Assembly: GCA_045593325.1 (NCBI GenBank)
Contig: JAZNWL010000066.1
Span: forward strand, 1 to 13,172
Direction of reading: 5' to 3'
Source of the DNA: UMGS1484 sp045593325
GTDB lineage: Bacteria > Bacillota > Clostridia > Oscillospirales > Acutalibacteraceae
Length of the DNA: 13,172 nt
The notes below the pieces were generated by a model. The model searched no databases and was not told where the DNA came from. It worked only from the letters and a program-made list of their open reading frames with translations. Made by a program: the position numbers and the translations under genes. Below are positions 6,209 through 13,167 of the stretch, one piece after another. Position 1 is the stretch's first letter. The number at the start of each line of letters is the position of its first letter.

Positions 6209-6274
6209 AAAAATGGTGCAGAATGGCATTTTTCTTCGTCACACAAGGCGTACGATGGTACGTCGTGTGGCGAA
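6209..6274. other. Tandem hairpins of unknown function
   Basis: Two successive inverted repeats. The first is AAAAATG/CATTTTT, 6209-6215 with 6227-6233. The second is TTCGTCACAC paired with GTGTGGCGAA (6235-6244 / 6265-6274, one G-T pair), with an inner CGTAC-GATG-GTACG stem (6249-6262). With the hairpin at 6293-6327 they form a run of three structures over about 120 bp. This could be a small RNA, part of a dispersed repeat, or the 3' region of the nucleotidyltransferase transcript. I see no clear promoter for an independent RNA. Confidence 0.45.
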
Positions 6275-6292
6275 AAAATGACAAATTGGTGC

Positions 6293-6327
6293 AAAGACGG
6301 GTGCCCCTCGATGGGGTACCCGTCTTT
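6293..6327 (-). terminator. Strong hairpin, possible terminator of the nucleotidyltransferase gene
   Basis: AAAGACGGGT with ACCCGTCTTT (6293-6302 / 6318-6327), continuing through one G-T pair to CCCC/GGGG around a 5-nt loop. That is about 15 bp of stem. Both strands end only in CTTT, so the T tract is weak, although TTTTTT follows some 17 nt later on the minus strand. It is the best terminator candidate downstream of the gene that ends at 6445. It may instead be part of a palindromic repeat. Confidence 0.5.
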
Positions 6328-6415
6328 CAATAACCACAGTTGTTGATATATACAAAGAAAATAACAAAACACAAAACAAGCACATTACCATCCAATATAT
6401 CCTTTTTGCAACAAT

Positions 6416-6427
6416 GGTTCTGTGCCG
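6416..6427 (+). repeat. Direct repeat, right copy (GGTTCTGTGCCG)
   Basis: Second exact copy of the 12-bp sequence at 6153-6164. It lies 18 bp beyond the stop codon of the nucleotidyltransferase gene (on its downstream side). It marks the right limit of the segment that may have been inserted. Confidence 0.45.
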
Positions 6428-6444
6428 TTATCGCCTATTTTCCC

Positions 6445-7356
6445 TTACGCCCAGAGGTTTTGGGGATATACCCCACTTGCCACCAAAGCGCGGATAGAAT
6501 CGGTGACCATTTGTTTATCTTCGGGATAGGTTACCCCATACCAACGGTCGTCGGTAGCGGCAACTTTTACGGTGCAATAGCCTGCCCGCAGAAGATTTTC
6601 CACTTCTTCCGGAAGCAAATATTCCCGTTTCAAGGGATCATTGGTAGGTTCAGCCATAAAGCGAACCATACCTTCTTCCAATTTTTGGAACAGGTCGGGG
6701 GTGAAGCCGAAAAAGTTCATGGAAACCACCGAATCCAGGGGCAATTCCACAACACTGCCGTCATCCTTGGTGGACAGGGCAACGCCGTTTCCTTTTTCGA
6801 TCTTTTTGTTTTCTTCAATGGAAAGCAGTTGACCGTCAGCCACCTTACAAACCCCACGGGAAACACTGCCGTTGTCGGTGAGGGTGTTTTTCAAAATATA
6901 CCCTGCCATCATATACTGGGGTTTCTCGTCGGTTTTTTCGGCGGTTAAATGGTCATACACCAGTTGGAAGGCTTTGGGGCCGTAATAATCGTCGGCATTG
7001 ATGACGGCGAAGGGGCTGTCCACCACGTTGCGGCAACACCAGATGGCATGGCCGGTGCCCCAGGGTTTGGTGCGTTCGGCAAGACCTTCGCAACCCTCAG
7101 GCAGATCGTTGGTGGCTTGGAAGGCATACTGCACGTCAATATGTTTTGCCACGGCATCCCCGATCTCTTCTTTAAAAATGCCTAAATTTTCTTCTTTAAT
7201 CAAAAATACCACGCGGTCAAATCCCGCTTTTTTGGCATCGTAAATGCTGTAATCAATGAGTTTTTCATTGTTGGGGCCGATTTTTTCCAGCTGTTTCAAA
7301 CCGCCGTAACGACTGCCCATGCCGCCTGCCATGATTACCAGGGTTGCTTTTGCCAT
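6445..7356 (-). CDS. Sugar-phosphate nucleotidyltransferase family protein
   Basis: A 303-residue cytoplasmic enzyme of the NTP_transferase (GT-A-like, Rossmann) family, which joins a sugar 1-phosphate to an NTP to make an activated sugar for polysaccharide or glycoconjugate synthesis. Visible motifs are the nucleotide-binding loop MAGGMGSRYGGLKQ (9-22), with its basic residues, and INADDYYG (119-126), whose aspartates bind the metal. KPWGTGHAIW (97-106) is the usual substrate loop. The exact sugar cannot be told. The frame is open back to 7449, with possible starts at 7389 and 7386 behind a GGAG. However, a consensus promoter has its -10 on bases 7388-7393, so the transcript should begin near 7381. 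ATG 7356, with AAGAGGA 10 nt upstream, is therefore chosen, and the protein then starts at the conserved MAKATLVIMAGG. It is a single-gene unit, divergent from the dockerin enzyme. Confidence 0.85.
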   Translation of the reverse strand: MAKATLVIMAGGMGSRYGGLKQLEKIGPNNEKLIDYSIYDAKKAGFDRVVFLIKEENLGIFKEEIGDAVAKHIDVQYAFQATNDLPEGCEGLAERTKPWGTGHAIWCCRNVVDSPFAVINADDYYGPKAFQLVYDHLTAEKTDEKPQYMMAGYILKNTLTDNGSVSRGVCKVADGQLLSIEENKKIEKGNGVALSTKDDGSVVELPLDSVVSMNFFGFTPDLFQKLEEGMVRFMAEPTNDPLKREYLLPEEVENLLRAGYCTVKVAATDDRWYGVTYPEDKQMVTDSIRALVASGVYPQNLWA

Positions 7357-7387
7357 AGATTGCACATCCTCTTGTTTATTTTTCATC

Positions 7388-7416
7388 ATTATACTCCTTT
7401 TTTCCAAAAAATGCAA
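7388..7416 (-). promoter_or_regulatory. Promoter of the nucleotidyltransferase gene
   Basis: Minus-strand -35 TTGCAT (7416-7411), 17-bp spacer and a perfect -10 TATAAT (7393-7388). The -10 overlaps an ATGATG that looks like a start codon with GGAG before it, so that ATG pair would lie upstream of the transcript. The predicted leader to ATG 7356 is only about 25 nt. Confidence 0.78.
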
Positions 7417-7470
7417 TAGCCCTTTCTCTTTTTGGAGAAACCTACCCAAAGGTCAGCCTGAAATGAAATA

Positions 7471-7500
7471 TTGACAGCCGGTTTGGTTCTGTGGTAGATT
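7471..7500 (+). promoter_or_regulatory. Promoter of the dockerin enzyme gene
   Basis: Plus-strand -35 TTGACA (7471-7476), 18-bp spacer and -10 TAGATT (7495-7500). This gives a start near 7507 and a leader of about 90 nt. It is divergent from the nucleotidyltransferase promoter, about 55 bp away. Confidence 0.7.
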
Positions 7501-7597
7501 ATGTATGTAAGGTTCTCTTGGATAAAGGGAAACACCCAGGTTGAAGAACACGCAACTATAAACACCAAGCAAATTGATATATTTGGGAGGTTATAGA

Positions 7598-10594
7598 ATG
7601 AAACGAATAATCTGTTTTTTACTTGTGGTACTTATATTATTCCCCTCCTTGACCGCATGGGAAACAACCTATGCCTGGGGGGACGTGGACGGTAACGGCA
7701 AGATCAATGCCGGTGATGCATTAAAAGTATTACAATATGCCGTGGGGAAAACTACCTTATCAGACGCTCAACTGGCGGTGGCCAACGTGAGCGCCACAGA
7801 AAAAATTGATGCGGGGGATGCTCTTATGATTTTAAAATATGCCGTAGGAAAATTAGATCGCTTTCCGGCAGATATCCCGTCGGATACCCCGGGGATGACC
7901 GAAGAGGAACTTTATTACGCCAACCGGGATCGGTATTACGGAGTAGACGGTTCGGATTTTTATGATCCCGATTTGGAAAATCTGAATATCGATGATGCCC
8001 AAAACCTGGTGAATGCCTTAGGTGCGTCGGCTGAGAATAGCGATATTGCGGGGTATGGGCTGAACAACGAATATCATCTGGATTATACCCGTATTTCCGA
8101 TGAAGCCAAAGCCCAGGGAACCATTACCCGATATCATACCGCCAACAAACTGGAAGGTACCCTTACGCTCCAAGACGGTTCGGTGTTGACCTATCAGGTC
8201 CCCACCCAGGTAACCGCCTATTCTGCCGTTCCCTTCCAATACACCCTGATAGCCGGGGGCAGAGAACAGCGTATGCACGTAGGGGTCACCACTTGGGAAG
8301 AACCCCATCGGTCGAAAGACCCCAAAGCATTGTATTTTGAAAACACCCTGCCGGATAACGTGAACATTTCAGTGGAATATAACGGATATATCCAAGCAGA
8401 TTCCCTTTCGGGTGTCGTCCCTTCCTGGTCAGCAATACCAACCCAAGATACGCAAGGAACCCACTATCCCGGCTACAACGTAGGTCAGCTGGTAAAATCC
8501 GGCACCATTCCCGCCGGCAAGGACACCTGGCTAAAATTTACTGCCACCAATACAGGCAACACCATTCTGAAAGGGGATGGTATGGGCTATTTTAATATTA
8601 CACCAACCCTTTATAAGAAGAATGACGCAGGGACCTACGAAAAGGTTGCCGGAGTGGATAATAAAACCGTTCGGATGCTGGACTTGTGGTATCCCGGCGA
8701 AACCTTGGAGTTTTATACCCGATTCACCAATTATTCCGCTTATCCTGTGGGAGAATATCGAGTGAGGCTGTCGGGCGAGCTTGCCAATGAGCAAGAGTCT
8801 CCCGACTGGGCCGCCATGTACTCCACCGGCCGTCAAGTTACCAAGTCCTACTTTTCCTTTACGGTAAGCAACAACCCTTCGGTAACCGAACCCGAAGACG
8901 TGCAGACCCAACAGGTAGGCAATGTCGTGCGGAATGGTTGGCTGGGCACCTATGAAGAATTCCAGACCTCTTTCCATACCCATCGGTCCGCCAGCAACGA
9001 TCCTGCCAAGCCGGAACAGGAAACTTTCTATTTCCAACCTGCTCCTTGGGACACCACCCTTACTTTACGCTTGATTTCTGATACCACCGGCCAGATGAAT
9101 ATGGTTGCCATTCCGTTGAAGGTGGAATCCGATTCCCTGCAGATCACCCTGAATCCCTATAACCAACATTACGTAATCAAGGAAGACGGTACCCGTGAGC
9201 CTATCCTTGCCACCCAGAACATGGCGGATATGCGGGGGAACTTCCAGGATACGCCTTATGCCCGGGAAACGGTGATCAACGATCTGAAAAATATGAAGGA
9301 GGCAGGCATCAATTACCTGACCTCTACCATGGCATTTTCCTATACCACAGGTACGGCAAGAATGTCCATTAACTCTCTGCGGTTTATGATGGACTGTGCC
9401 CAAACCATGGGCTTTCAATTTGAAGGCTACGGCATATATCCCTACGAAGATGCCGCCAAGAAATACAGCCCCCTTGTTCAATCCTACGCGGGCGCTGACG
9501 GAACGAAAAACAATAACACCGTGGTGGGACAGCTTGCCAACTGGAGCTATGAACGGTTCGGGGGGATGTTCTGGTCCAACAACAAAGGGGTCACCCCCAT
9601 TGCTCAGGAGGATAGCCGTGGCTGGCTGACCATTGACCACGACTGGCGGATGGATCTGAACGATGCAACCGTAACCGGCTTACAGGCCTTTTTGAAAGAA
9701 GCCTATGGAACCATTGATAAACTCAATGCTGCCTATGGATCGAATTATAAAGATTTTTCCCAAATCGATCCCCGAAACGAAGGGCAGTTAGACAATAACA
9801 AATATTATAACTTTACCCACCTTACCCCGTGGGATATCTATCACGAGCGATCGGATGCCATCCGCCAGATGGATCTATACCGCACCTACCGACGGGTGGA
9901 GGACTACAGAGAAGCCCTTTCGGTTATGAATATCCCCGATGCAAAGATGATCGCCCGGTATGAAAGCAGTCCTATTGTTACGGTTGGGCTGAAACCGAAC
10001 ACCAAAAACGCTCACTATCGGGAAACCTATTACCAGATGCAACGGGCGGCCCTGGTGGGCGAGGTGCTGGCGGCGTCTGATGCAGTATGCGGGGTAAGCA
10101 CCTATCAAAACACCCCCTACACCGCTCCCGAAACCTATGAACTGACCAAACACGCAAGCCGGGCAGGGCTGACGGTAATGAACTATCATATGCATTATCG
10201 GGAACAGGTGTACAATCCCTACTATGGAAATTCCAAAGCGGTGAATAACCTTCATCTTGCCAACAACGATATGAAGGTAACCTCCATTAAAACCTCCTCT
10301 GCCCTGTTCCCCGCTTTGAAAGCCACCTATGAAGCCGGCGGCATTCCTGCGGTGATGTGGATGGACTATTATTGCAACGGGTATATCACCCGTACTTCCT
10401 ATAAGGAAATTCAATTTTATACACAGAAAATAAAAGAGATGCTGGCAACCCAAGAGGGGCAAGCCTGGGCAACCGATTTTGAGGTGGCAGGCAGTGAGGT
10501 AAACCGAGAAGCCGGTCATATCTGGAGTTACGATTCCGCCTATGTGGAAGAACTGATTGCCGATACCCCACGGTATAACCGTTTTACCGATTAA
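7598..10594 (+). CDS. Secreted N-terminal dockerin protein, putative GH42-like glycoside hydrolase
   Basis: A 998-residue exported protein. A signal peptide (MKRIICFLLVVLILFPSLTA) is followed at once by a dockerin type I module (28-90). Its first calcium loop is canonical (D29, D31, N33, N37, D40). The second is degenerate, starting at N63 with T67 and E68 where Asp/Asn and Gly are usual. Residues about 100-520 look beta-rich (Thr/Tyr/Asn-rich, no helices of note) and may be carbohydrate-binding or Ig-like. Residues about 528-998 resemble a TIM-barrel glycosidase. INDLKNMKEAGINYL (about 563-577), LKEAYGTIDKLNAAYGSNYKDF (about 697-718) and the WDIYHERSDAIRQMDLYRTY stretch (about 745-764) recall GH42 beta-galactosidases. 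The catalytic pair is not certain; the Glu in ARYESSP (about 785-791) is a nucleophile candidate. GGGAGG 7 nt before ATG 7598 decides the start over an upstream TTG at 7574. It should act outside the cell on polysaccharide, docked through a cohesin. Confidence 0.75.
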   Translation: MKRIICFLLVVLILFPSLTAWETTYAWGDVDGNGKINAGDALKVLQYAVGKTTLSDAQLAVANVSATEKIDAGDALMILKYAVGKLDRFPADIPSDTPGMTEEELYYANRDRYYGVDGSDFYDPDLENLNIDDAQNLVNALGASAENSDIAGYGLNNEYHLDYTRISDEAKAQGTITRYHTANKLEGTLTLQDGSVLTYQVPTQVTAYSAVPFQYTLIAGGREQRMHVGVTTWEEPHRSKDPKALYFENTLPDNVNISVEYNGYIQADSLSGVVPSWSAIPTQDTQGTHYPGYNVGQLVKSGTIPAGKDTWLKFTATNTGNTILKGDGMGYFNITPTLYKKNDAGTYEKVAGVDNKTVRMLDLWYPGETLEFYTRFTNYSAYPVGEYRVRLSGELANEQESPDWAAMYSTGRQVTKSYFSFTVSNNPSVTEPEDVQTQQVGNVVRNGWLGTYEEFQTSFHTHRSASNDPAKPEQETFYFQPAPWDTTLTLRLISDTTGQMNMVAIPLKVESDSLQITLNPYNQHYVIKEDGTREPILATQNMADMRGNFQDTPYARETVINDLKNMKEAGINYLTSTMAFSYTTGTARMSINSLRFMMDCAQTMGFQFEGYGIYPYEDAAKKYSPLVQSYAGADGTKNNNTVVGQLANWSYERFGGMFWSNNKGVTPIAQEDSRGWLTIDHDWRMDLNDATVTGLQAFLKEAYGTIDKLNAAYGSNYKDFSQIDPRNEGQLDNNKYYNFTHLTPWDIYHERSDAIRQMDLYRTYRRVEDYREALSVMNIPDAKMIARYESSPIVTVGLKPNTKNAHYRETYYQMQRAALVGEVLAASDAVCGVSTYQNTPYTAPETYELTKHASRAGLTVMNYHMHYREQVYNPYYGNSKAVNNLHLANNDMKVTSIKTSSALFPALKATYEAGGIPAVMWMDYYCNGYITRTSYKEIQFYTQKIKEMLATQEGQAWATDFEVAGSEVNREAGHIWSYDSAYVEELIADTPRYNRFTD

Positions 10595-10602
10595 AAGAAA
10601 CA

Positions 10603-10644
10603 ATAAAGGCCTCGTTGAAAAAATCATCGAGGTCTTTATCTTTT
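10603..10644 (+). terminator. Intrinsic terminator of the dockerin enzyme gene
   Basis: A 12-bp stem, ATAAAGGCCTCG (10603-10614) with CGAGGTCTTTAT (10628-10639), has one G-T pair and a 13-nt loop, and is followed by CTTTT. It starts 8 bp after the stop codon and ends about 10 bp before the next promoter's -10 element. Confidence 0.88.
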
Positions 10645-10654
10645 CCCAAAACTG

Positions 10655-10663
10655 TGGTAAAAT
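10655..10663 (+). promoter_or_regulatory. Extended -10 promoter of the tautomerase-acyltransferase pair
   Basis: TGG-TAAAAT, an extended -10 element, 25 bp before the tautomerase start. No good -35 box stands 17 bp upstream. An AAGGAG ribosome binding site lies 8 nt before the start codon. Confidence 0.5.
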
Positions 10664-10688
10664 GAAGAAAAAACAAGGAGTGGTGTTC

Positions 10689-10919
10689 ATGCCTTACATT
10701 CAAATTAAAGCCTACCCCAAAGACAAAGAAATTCAAAATCGGGTGGCAGAAAGAATCAACCAAATTTTCCTGGAAGAATGGGGTTGCCCCCAAAGCGCCA
10801 TCAGCCTTTCTTTTGAAGAAGTGGATCCCGCTCTTTGGGTTTCCACCGTGGAACAAACCGAAATTGACCCCAAAGCCGATACCATGGCGATTTTTAAGGG
10901 TGAAAAGCGGTATGAATAG
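10689..10919 (+). CDS. Small tautomerase, PptA-like (4-oxalocrotonate tautomerase family)
   Basis: A 76-residue protein. After loss of Met it would expose Pro at the N terminus (MPYIQIKAYPKD), the catalytic base of 4-oxalocrotonate tautomerases that shuttles protons in keto-enol conversions. The size and the second half, SAISLSFEEVDPALW...EIDPKAD, match E. coli PptA (YdcE, '...SSISIALQQIQPESW...EIAPQ') more closely than classical 4-OT. Arg11 of 4-OT is not conserved here (Asp at that place), so the natural substrate is open. The frame reads back to 10557, but the AAGGAG site, the terminator at 10603-10644 and the need for N-terminal Pro all point to ATG 10689. Its last 8 bases overlap the acyltransferase start, so the two are probably translated together. 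Confidence 0.87.
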   Translation: MPYIQIKAYPKDKEIQNRVAERINQIFLEEWGCPQSAISLSFEEVDPALWVSTVEQTEIDPKADTMAIFKGEKRYE

Positions 10920-11898
10920 TCGGTTGGCGTGGGTTGACCTTGCCAAACTTGTGGGGATCTTCCTGATGGTGTTATGCCACGGGGTGGTGCCTGCCGTTTT
11001 TGACGACATGGTACACGCCTTTCACATGCCCTTGTTCTTTGTGTTGTCGGGATACTGCTTTTCGGCAAAACGGCACCCAAATTTTGGGGAATTCATAAAA
11101 AGCCGTACCCGTTCTTTGCTGATTCCCTACATATTTTGGAGTGTGGTTATTTTTACGGGGTGGGAAATCTTTTACTTTTTCACCGCCCCTGACAGCATGA
11201 TTTCCCTGAAGCAGTTTTGCTACTACTTTTTTTATGACAATGCCTCTTACTCCCCTTTTTGCGCGGTGCAATGGTTTTTAACCTGTATGTTTTTGGCTCA
11301 AGTGGCGGGGTGGTTGGTGTTGCGGATGACCAAAGAACGGGTCTTCCCCACCCTGTTGTTGACCCTGTTTTTGGGGATTTTGGGGTGGCTGATTGGCTTT
11401 TTTCCTGTGCGGTTGCCCCTGGCTTTGGACGTGGCGATTTCCGCCGCCGCTTTTTTCCTGGCGGGGTGGCTGATTGCCCGTATTCCCAAACAAAGTCTGA
11501 TCTTCCATCCCCTTGCCCTGCTGGTTTTTTGGGGTCTTGGGGGCGTTCTTTCCTACGGCAACGGCAGTGTGAATATGCGGTTGATTCGGTTCCACCATCC
11601 CCTTTTCTTTTATATTGCCGCTGTGTTACTTTCGGTGGGGGCGATGGGGGTTTGCTATCACCTTGCCAAAGGGAAGATTCCTAAACTGTTCCTTTGGTTG
11701 GGGCAAAACACCCTGCCTGTTCTGGTGCTGAACCAAGTGTTTATACAAGCCTTAAAGCTTATCTTTTCCACAAGAAATCAGTGGATCTGGTTCCTGCTTT
11801 CGGTGGGGGTCATGGGGATGATGATTCCCTGCATTGGGTTGTTAAACAAGTTTGCCCCCTTTTCGGTGGGAAAGATTGTAAAAAAACAAAAAATGTGA
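10912..11898 (+). CDS. Membrane acyltransferase, acyltransferase 3 family
   Basis: A 328-residue integral membrane protein with about ten hydrophobic helices. The start RLAWVDLAKLVGIFLMVLCHG (4-24) and FHMPLFFVLSGYCF (36-49) are the Acyl_transf_3 hallmarks, including the active-site His in the first helix and the HMPLFF-SGY motif. RTRSLLIPYIFWS (63-75) follows, as in OafA/fucose-O-acetylase-like proteins. These enzymes O-acetylate (or otherwise acylate) surface sugars, peptidoglycan or small molecules across the membrane. The acceptor here is unknown. The frame is open upstream to 10813, but ATG 10912 gives the family N terminus and the TATGAATAG overlap with the tautomerase stop. The ribosome binding site is weak, so translation is likely coupled. 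The basic tail KIVKKQKM lies in the cytoplasm. Confidence 0.88.
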   Translation: MNSRLAWVDLAKLVGIFLMVLCHGVVPAVFDDMVHAFHMPLFFVLSGYCFSAKRHPNFGEFIKSRTRSLLIPYIFWSVVIFTGWEIFYFFTAPDSMISLKQFCYYFFYDNASYSPFCAVQWFLTCMFLAQVAGWLVLRMTKERVFPTLLLTLFLGILGWLIGFFPVRLPLALDVAISAAAFFLAGWLIARIPKQSLIFHPLALLVFWGLGGVLSYGNGSVNMRLIRFHHPLFFYIAAVLLSVGAMGVCYHLAKGKIPKLFLWLGQNTLPVLVLNQVFIQALKLIFSTRNQWIWFLLSVGVMGMMIPCIGLLNKFAPFSVGKIVKKQKM

Positions 11899-11904
11899 TA
11901 TACT
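11876..11904 (+). promoter_or_regulatory. Promoter of the NAD synthetase gene
   Basis: -35 TTGTAA (11876-11881), 17-bp spacer and extended -10 TGATATACT (hexamer 11899-11904). The -35 and spacer lie inside the last codons of the acyltransferase gene, and the -10 begins right after its stop. This gives nadE its own promoter, with a leader of about 25 nt. Confidence 0.75.
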
Positions 11905-11937
11905 AACAATATTCTGATTAAAGATTGGTGAAAAACA

Positions 11938-12669
11938 ATGTTTGATGCAAAAACTGTAAAAGACCAATGCGTTGCCTGGATTCAGGCATTTTTCAAGGAA
12001 AACGGCCCTGACTGCAAGGCGGTAATCGGTATTTCCGGCGGGAAAGACAGTTCGGTAGCCGCCGCATTATGTGTGGAGGCGCTGGGGAAAGACCGTGTGG
12101 TGGGGGTATTGATGCCCAAAGGGGTGCAACAGGATATTGATGCCGCATATTTACTGGTAAATCATTTGGGCATTGAACACTATGAAGTGAACATTGAACA
12201 GGCGGTGGCAGGGCTGACCCAGGCTTTGCCCCAAAATTTGACCCTGACCCCCCAAGCGGTGCAAAATCTGCCCCCGCGGATTCGCATGGCAACGGTGTAT
12301 GCCGTTTCCCAATGTGTCAACGGGCGGGTGTGCAACACCTGTAACCTTTCGGAAGACTGGGTGGGTTATTCCACCCGTTACGGGGATTCGGTGGGGGATT
12401 TTTCTCCCATGTCTTTCCTGACGGTAACCGAAGTGAAAGAGATCGGACATTTGCTGGGACTCCCTTATGAGCTGGTGGAAAAGACCCCCATTGACGGCCT
12501 TTGCGGAAAGTCCGACGAAGAAAATTTAGGGTTCACCTATGCCGAACTGGACCGATACATTCGCACAGGGGAAATTGAAAACAAAGAAACCAAAGAACTC
12601 ATTGACCGCAAACACAAAGCCAATTTGTTTAAATTGGAATTTATGCCTTGTTTTAAACCGGAATTATAA
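11938..12669 (+). CDS. nadE: NAD(+) synthetase, ammonia-dependent type
   Basis: A 243-residue cytoplasmic enzyme for the last step of NAD synthesis: nicotinate adenine dinucleotide + ATP + ammonia to NAD + AMP + PPi. It has the N-type ATP pyrophosphatase P-loop SGGKDSS (33-39) and NTCNLSEDWVGYSTRYGDSVGDFSP, the adenylate and dinucleotide-binding region. It ends with KTPIDGLCGKSDEENLGFTYAELDRYI, the usual C-terminal TPxxxLxxxxDE signature. No glutaminase (nitrilase) domain is present, so it should use free ammonia, unlike the roughly 540-680 residue glutamine-dependent form. The ribosome binding site is poor (TTGGTG before ATG 11938). It has its own promoter and a weak terminator downstream. 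Confidence 0.95.
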   Translation: MFDAKTVKDQCVAWIQAFFKENGPDCKAVIGISGGKDSSVAAALCVEALGKDRVVGVLMPKGVQQDIDAAYLLVNHLGIEHYEVNIEQAVAGLTQALPQNLTLTPQAVQNLPPRIRMATVYAVSQCVNGRVCNTCNLSEDWVGYSTRYGDSVGDFSPMSFLTVTEVKEIGHLLGLPYELVEKTPIDGLCGKSDEENLGFTYAELDRYIRTGEIENKETKELIDRKHKANLFKLEFMPCFKPEL

Positions 12670-12730
12670 AAAATATAAATTCTTTCCTTTTTTGGTGAGA
12701 AATTTTGGGCCTTTTGGTGTTTAATAAACA

Positions 12731-12754
12731 GAGAGGGTTTTATCCCCTTTTTAT
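12731..12754 (+). terminator. Weak intrinsic terminator after nadE
   Basis: AGGG/CCCT core (12734-12737 with 12745-12748), lengthened by G-T and A-T pairs on both sides, with a 7-nt loop and a following TTTT run. It is a short stem, so termination may be partial. The stretch between it and nadE (12670-12730) is AT-rich and shows nothing else except the small palindrome TGTTTA-A-TAAACA. Confidence 0.5.
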
Positions 12755-12783
12755 TCCGTAAACAGAATACAGGAAGAATGAGT

Positions 12784-13013
12784 ATGAAAAATAAAAACAG
12801 GTTTCGATTTTTGGCAATCCTTATGGGGTGTTTGCTCCTATTTTCTTCCTTTGGAAGCGGTGTTGTTTACGCCGCTTTTCCTCCCCAATAGGAACGCAGA
12901 AACTTTGTATATATAACGAGGTAATCGGTGATGAGAAAATTGACGCCAAAGATGCCCTGGAAATTCTAAAATTTGCGGTGTGGAAAATTAACCTGTTTCC
13001 CATTGAGCAATAA
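12784..13013 (+). pseudogene. Remnant of a secreted dockerin protein gene
   Basis: Two pieces of a broken gene. First, ATG 12784, with AGGAAG 7 nt upstream, opens a 35-residue frame, MKNKNRFRFLAILMGCLLLF..., that is a complete signal peptide ending VVYAA and stopping at TAG 12889-12891. Second, bases 12900-13013, in a different frame, encode the second half of a dockerin (EVIGDEKIDAKDALEILKF, ending WKINLFPIEQ and a stop). This aligns closely with the C terminus of the LRR-dockerin protein (EVDGKEGINAKDALEILKY..., FPIELQ). The middle of the protein and the first dockerin repeat are gone, and the frames no longer join. It was probably a dockerin gene of the same family that lost its interior. 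A tiny expressed signal peptide alone is possible but unlikely to be functional. Confidence 0.75.
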
Positions 13014-13120
13014 AAATAAACCCCCGACTCAAATGAGCAGGGTTGCTAAGGACAATTATCATTAATAAAAACGGAATTTGGCACACAAATTCCCTGCTTG
13101 TGTGACAGTATAAGACAAAG

Positions 13121-13167
13121 CTACCCGAAGAAGAGAAAAACAAAACTCTTTTTCGGGTAGTTTTTTT
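13121..13167 (+). terminator. Strong intrinsic terminator at the right end
   Basis: A 15-bp stem with one G-T pair, CTACCCGAAGAAGAG (13121-13135) with CTCTTTTTCGGGTAG (13146-13160), has an A-rich loop and is followed by seven T. It is about 110 bp after the dockerin remnant. Between them lie two weaker hairpins: an imperfect CTC-AAAT-GAG structure near 13020-13046, and CACACAA/TTGTGTG (13082-13088 with 13098-13104). The terminator outlived the gene it served. Confidence 0.88.

Noticed and set aside
6061..6327. CRISPR array in the repeat-rich intergenic region
   Set aside because: The hairpins differ from each other, and there is no regular repeat-spacer spacing or cas gene.
5968..6372. Open frames of 115-134 codons on both strands in the sigH upstream region
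   Set aside because: They run straight through the palindromic elements, have no ribosome binding sites, and have compositions unlike real proteins. They are chance frames.
10557..10688. N-terminal extension of the tautomerase by 44 residues
   Set aside because: It would cross the previous gene's terminator and remove the required N-terminal proline.
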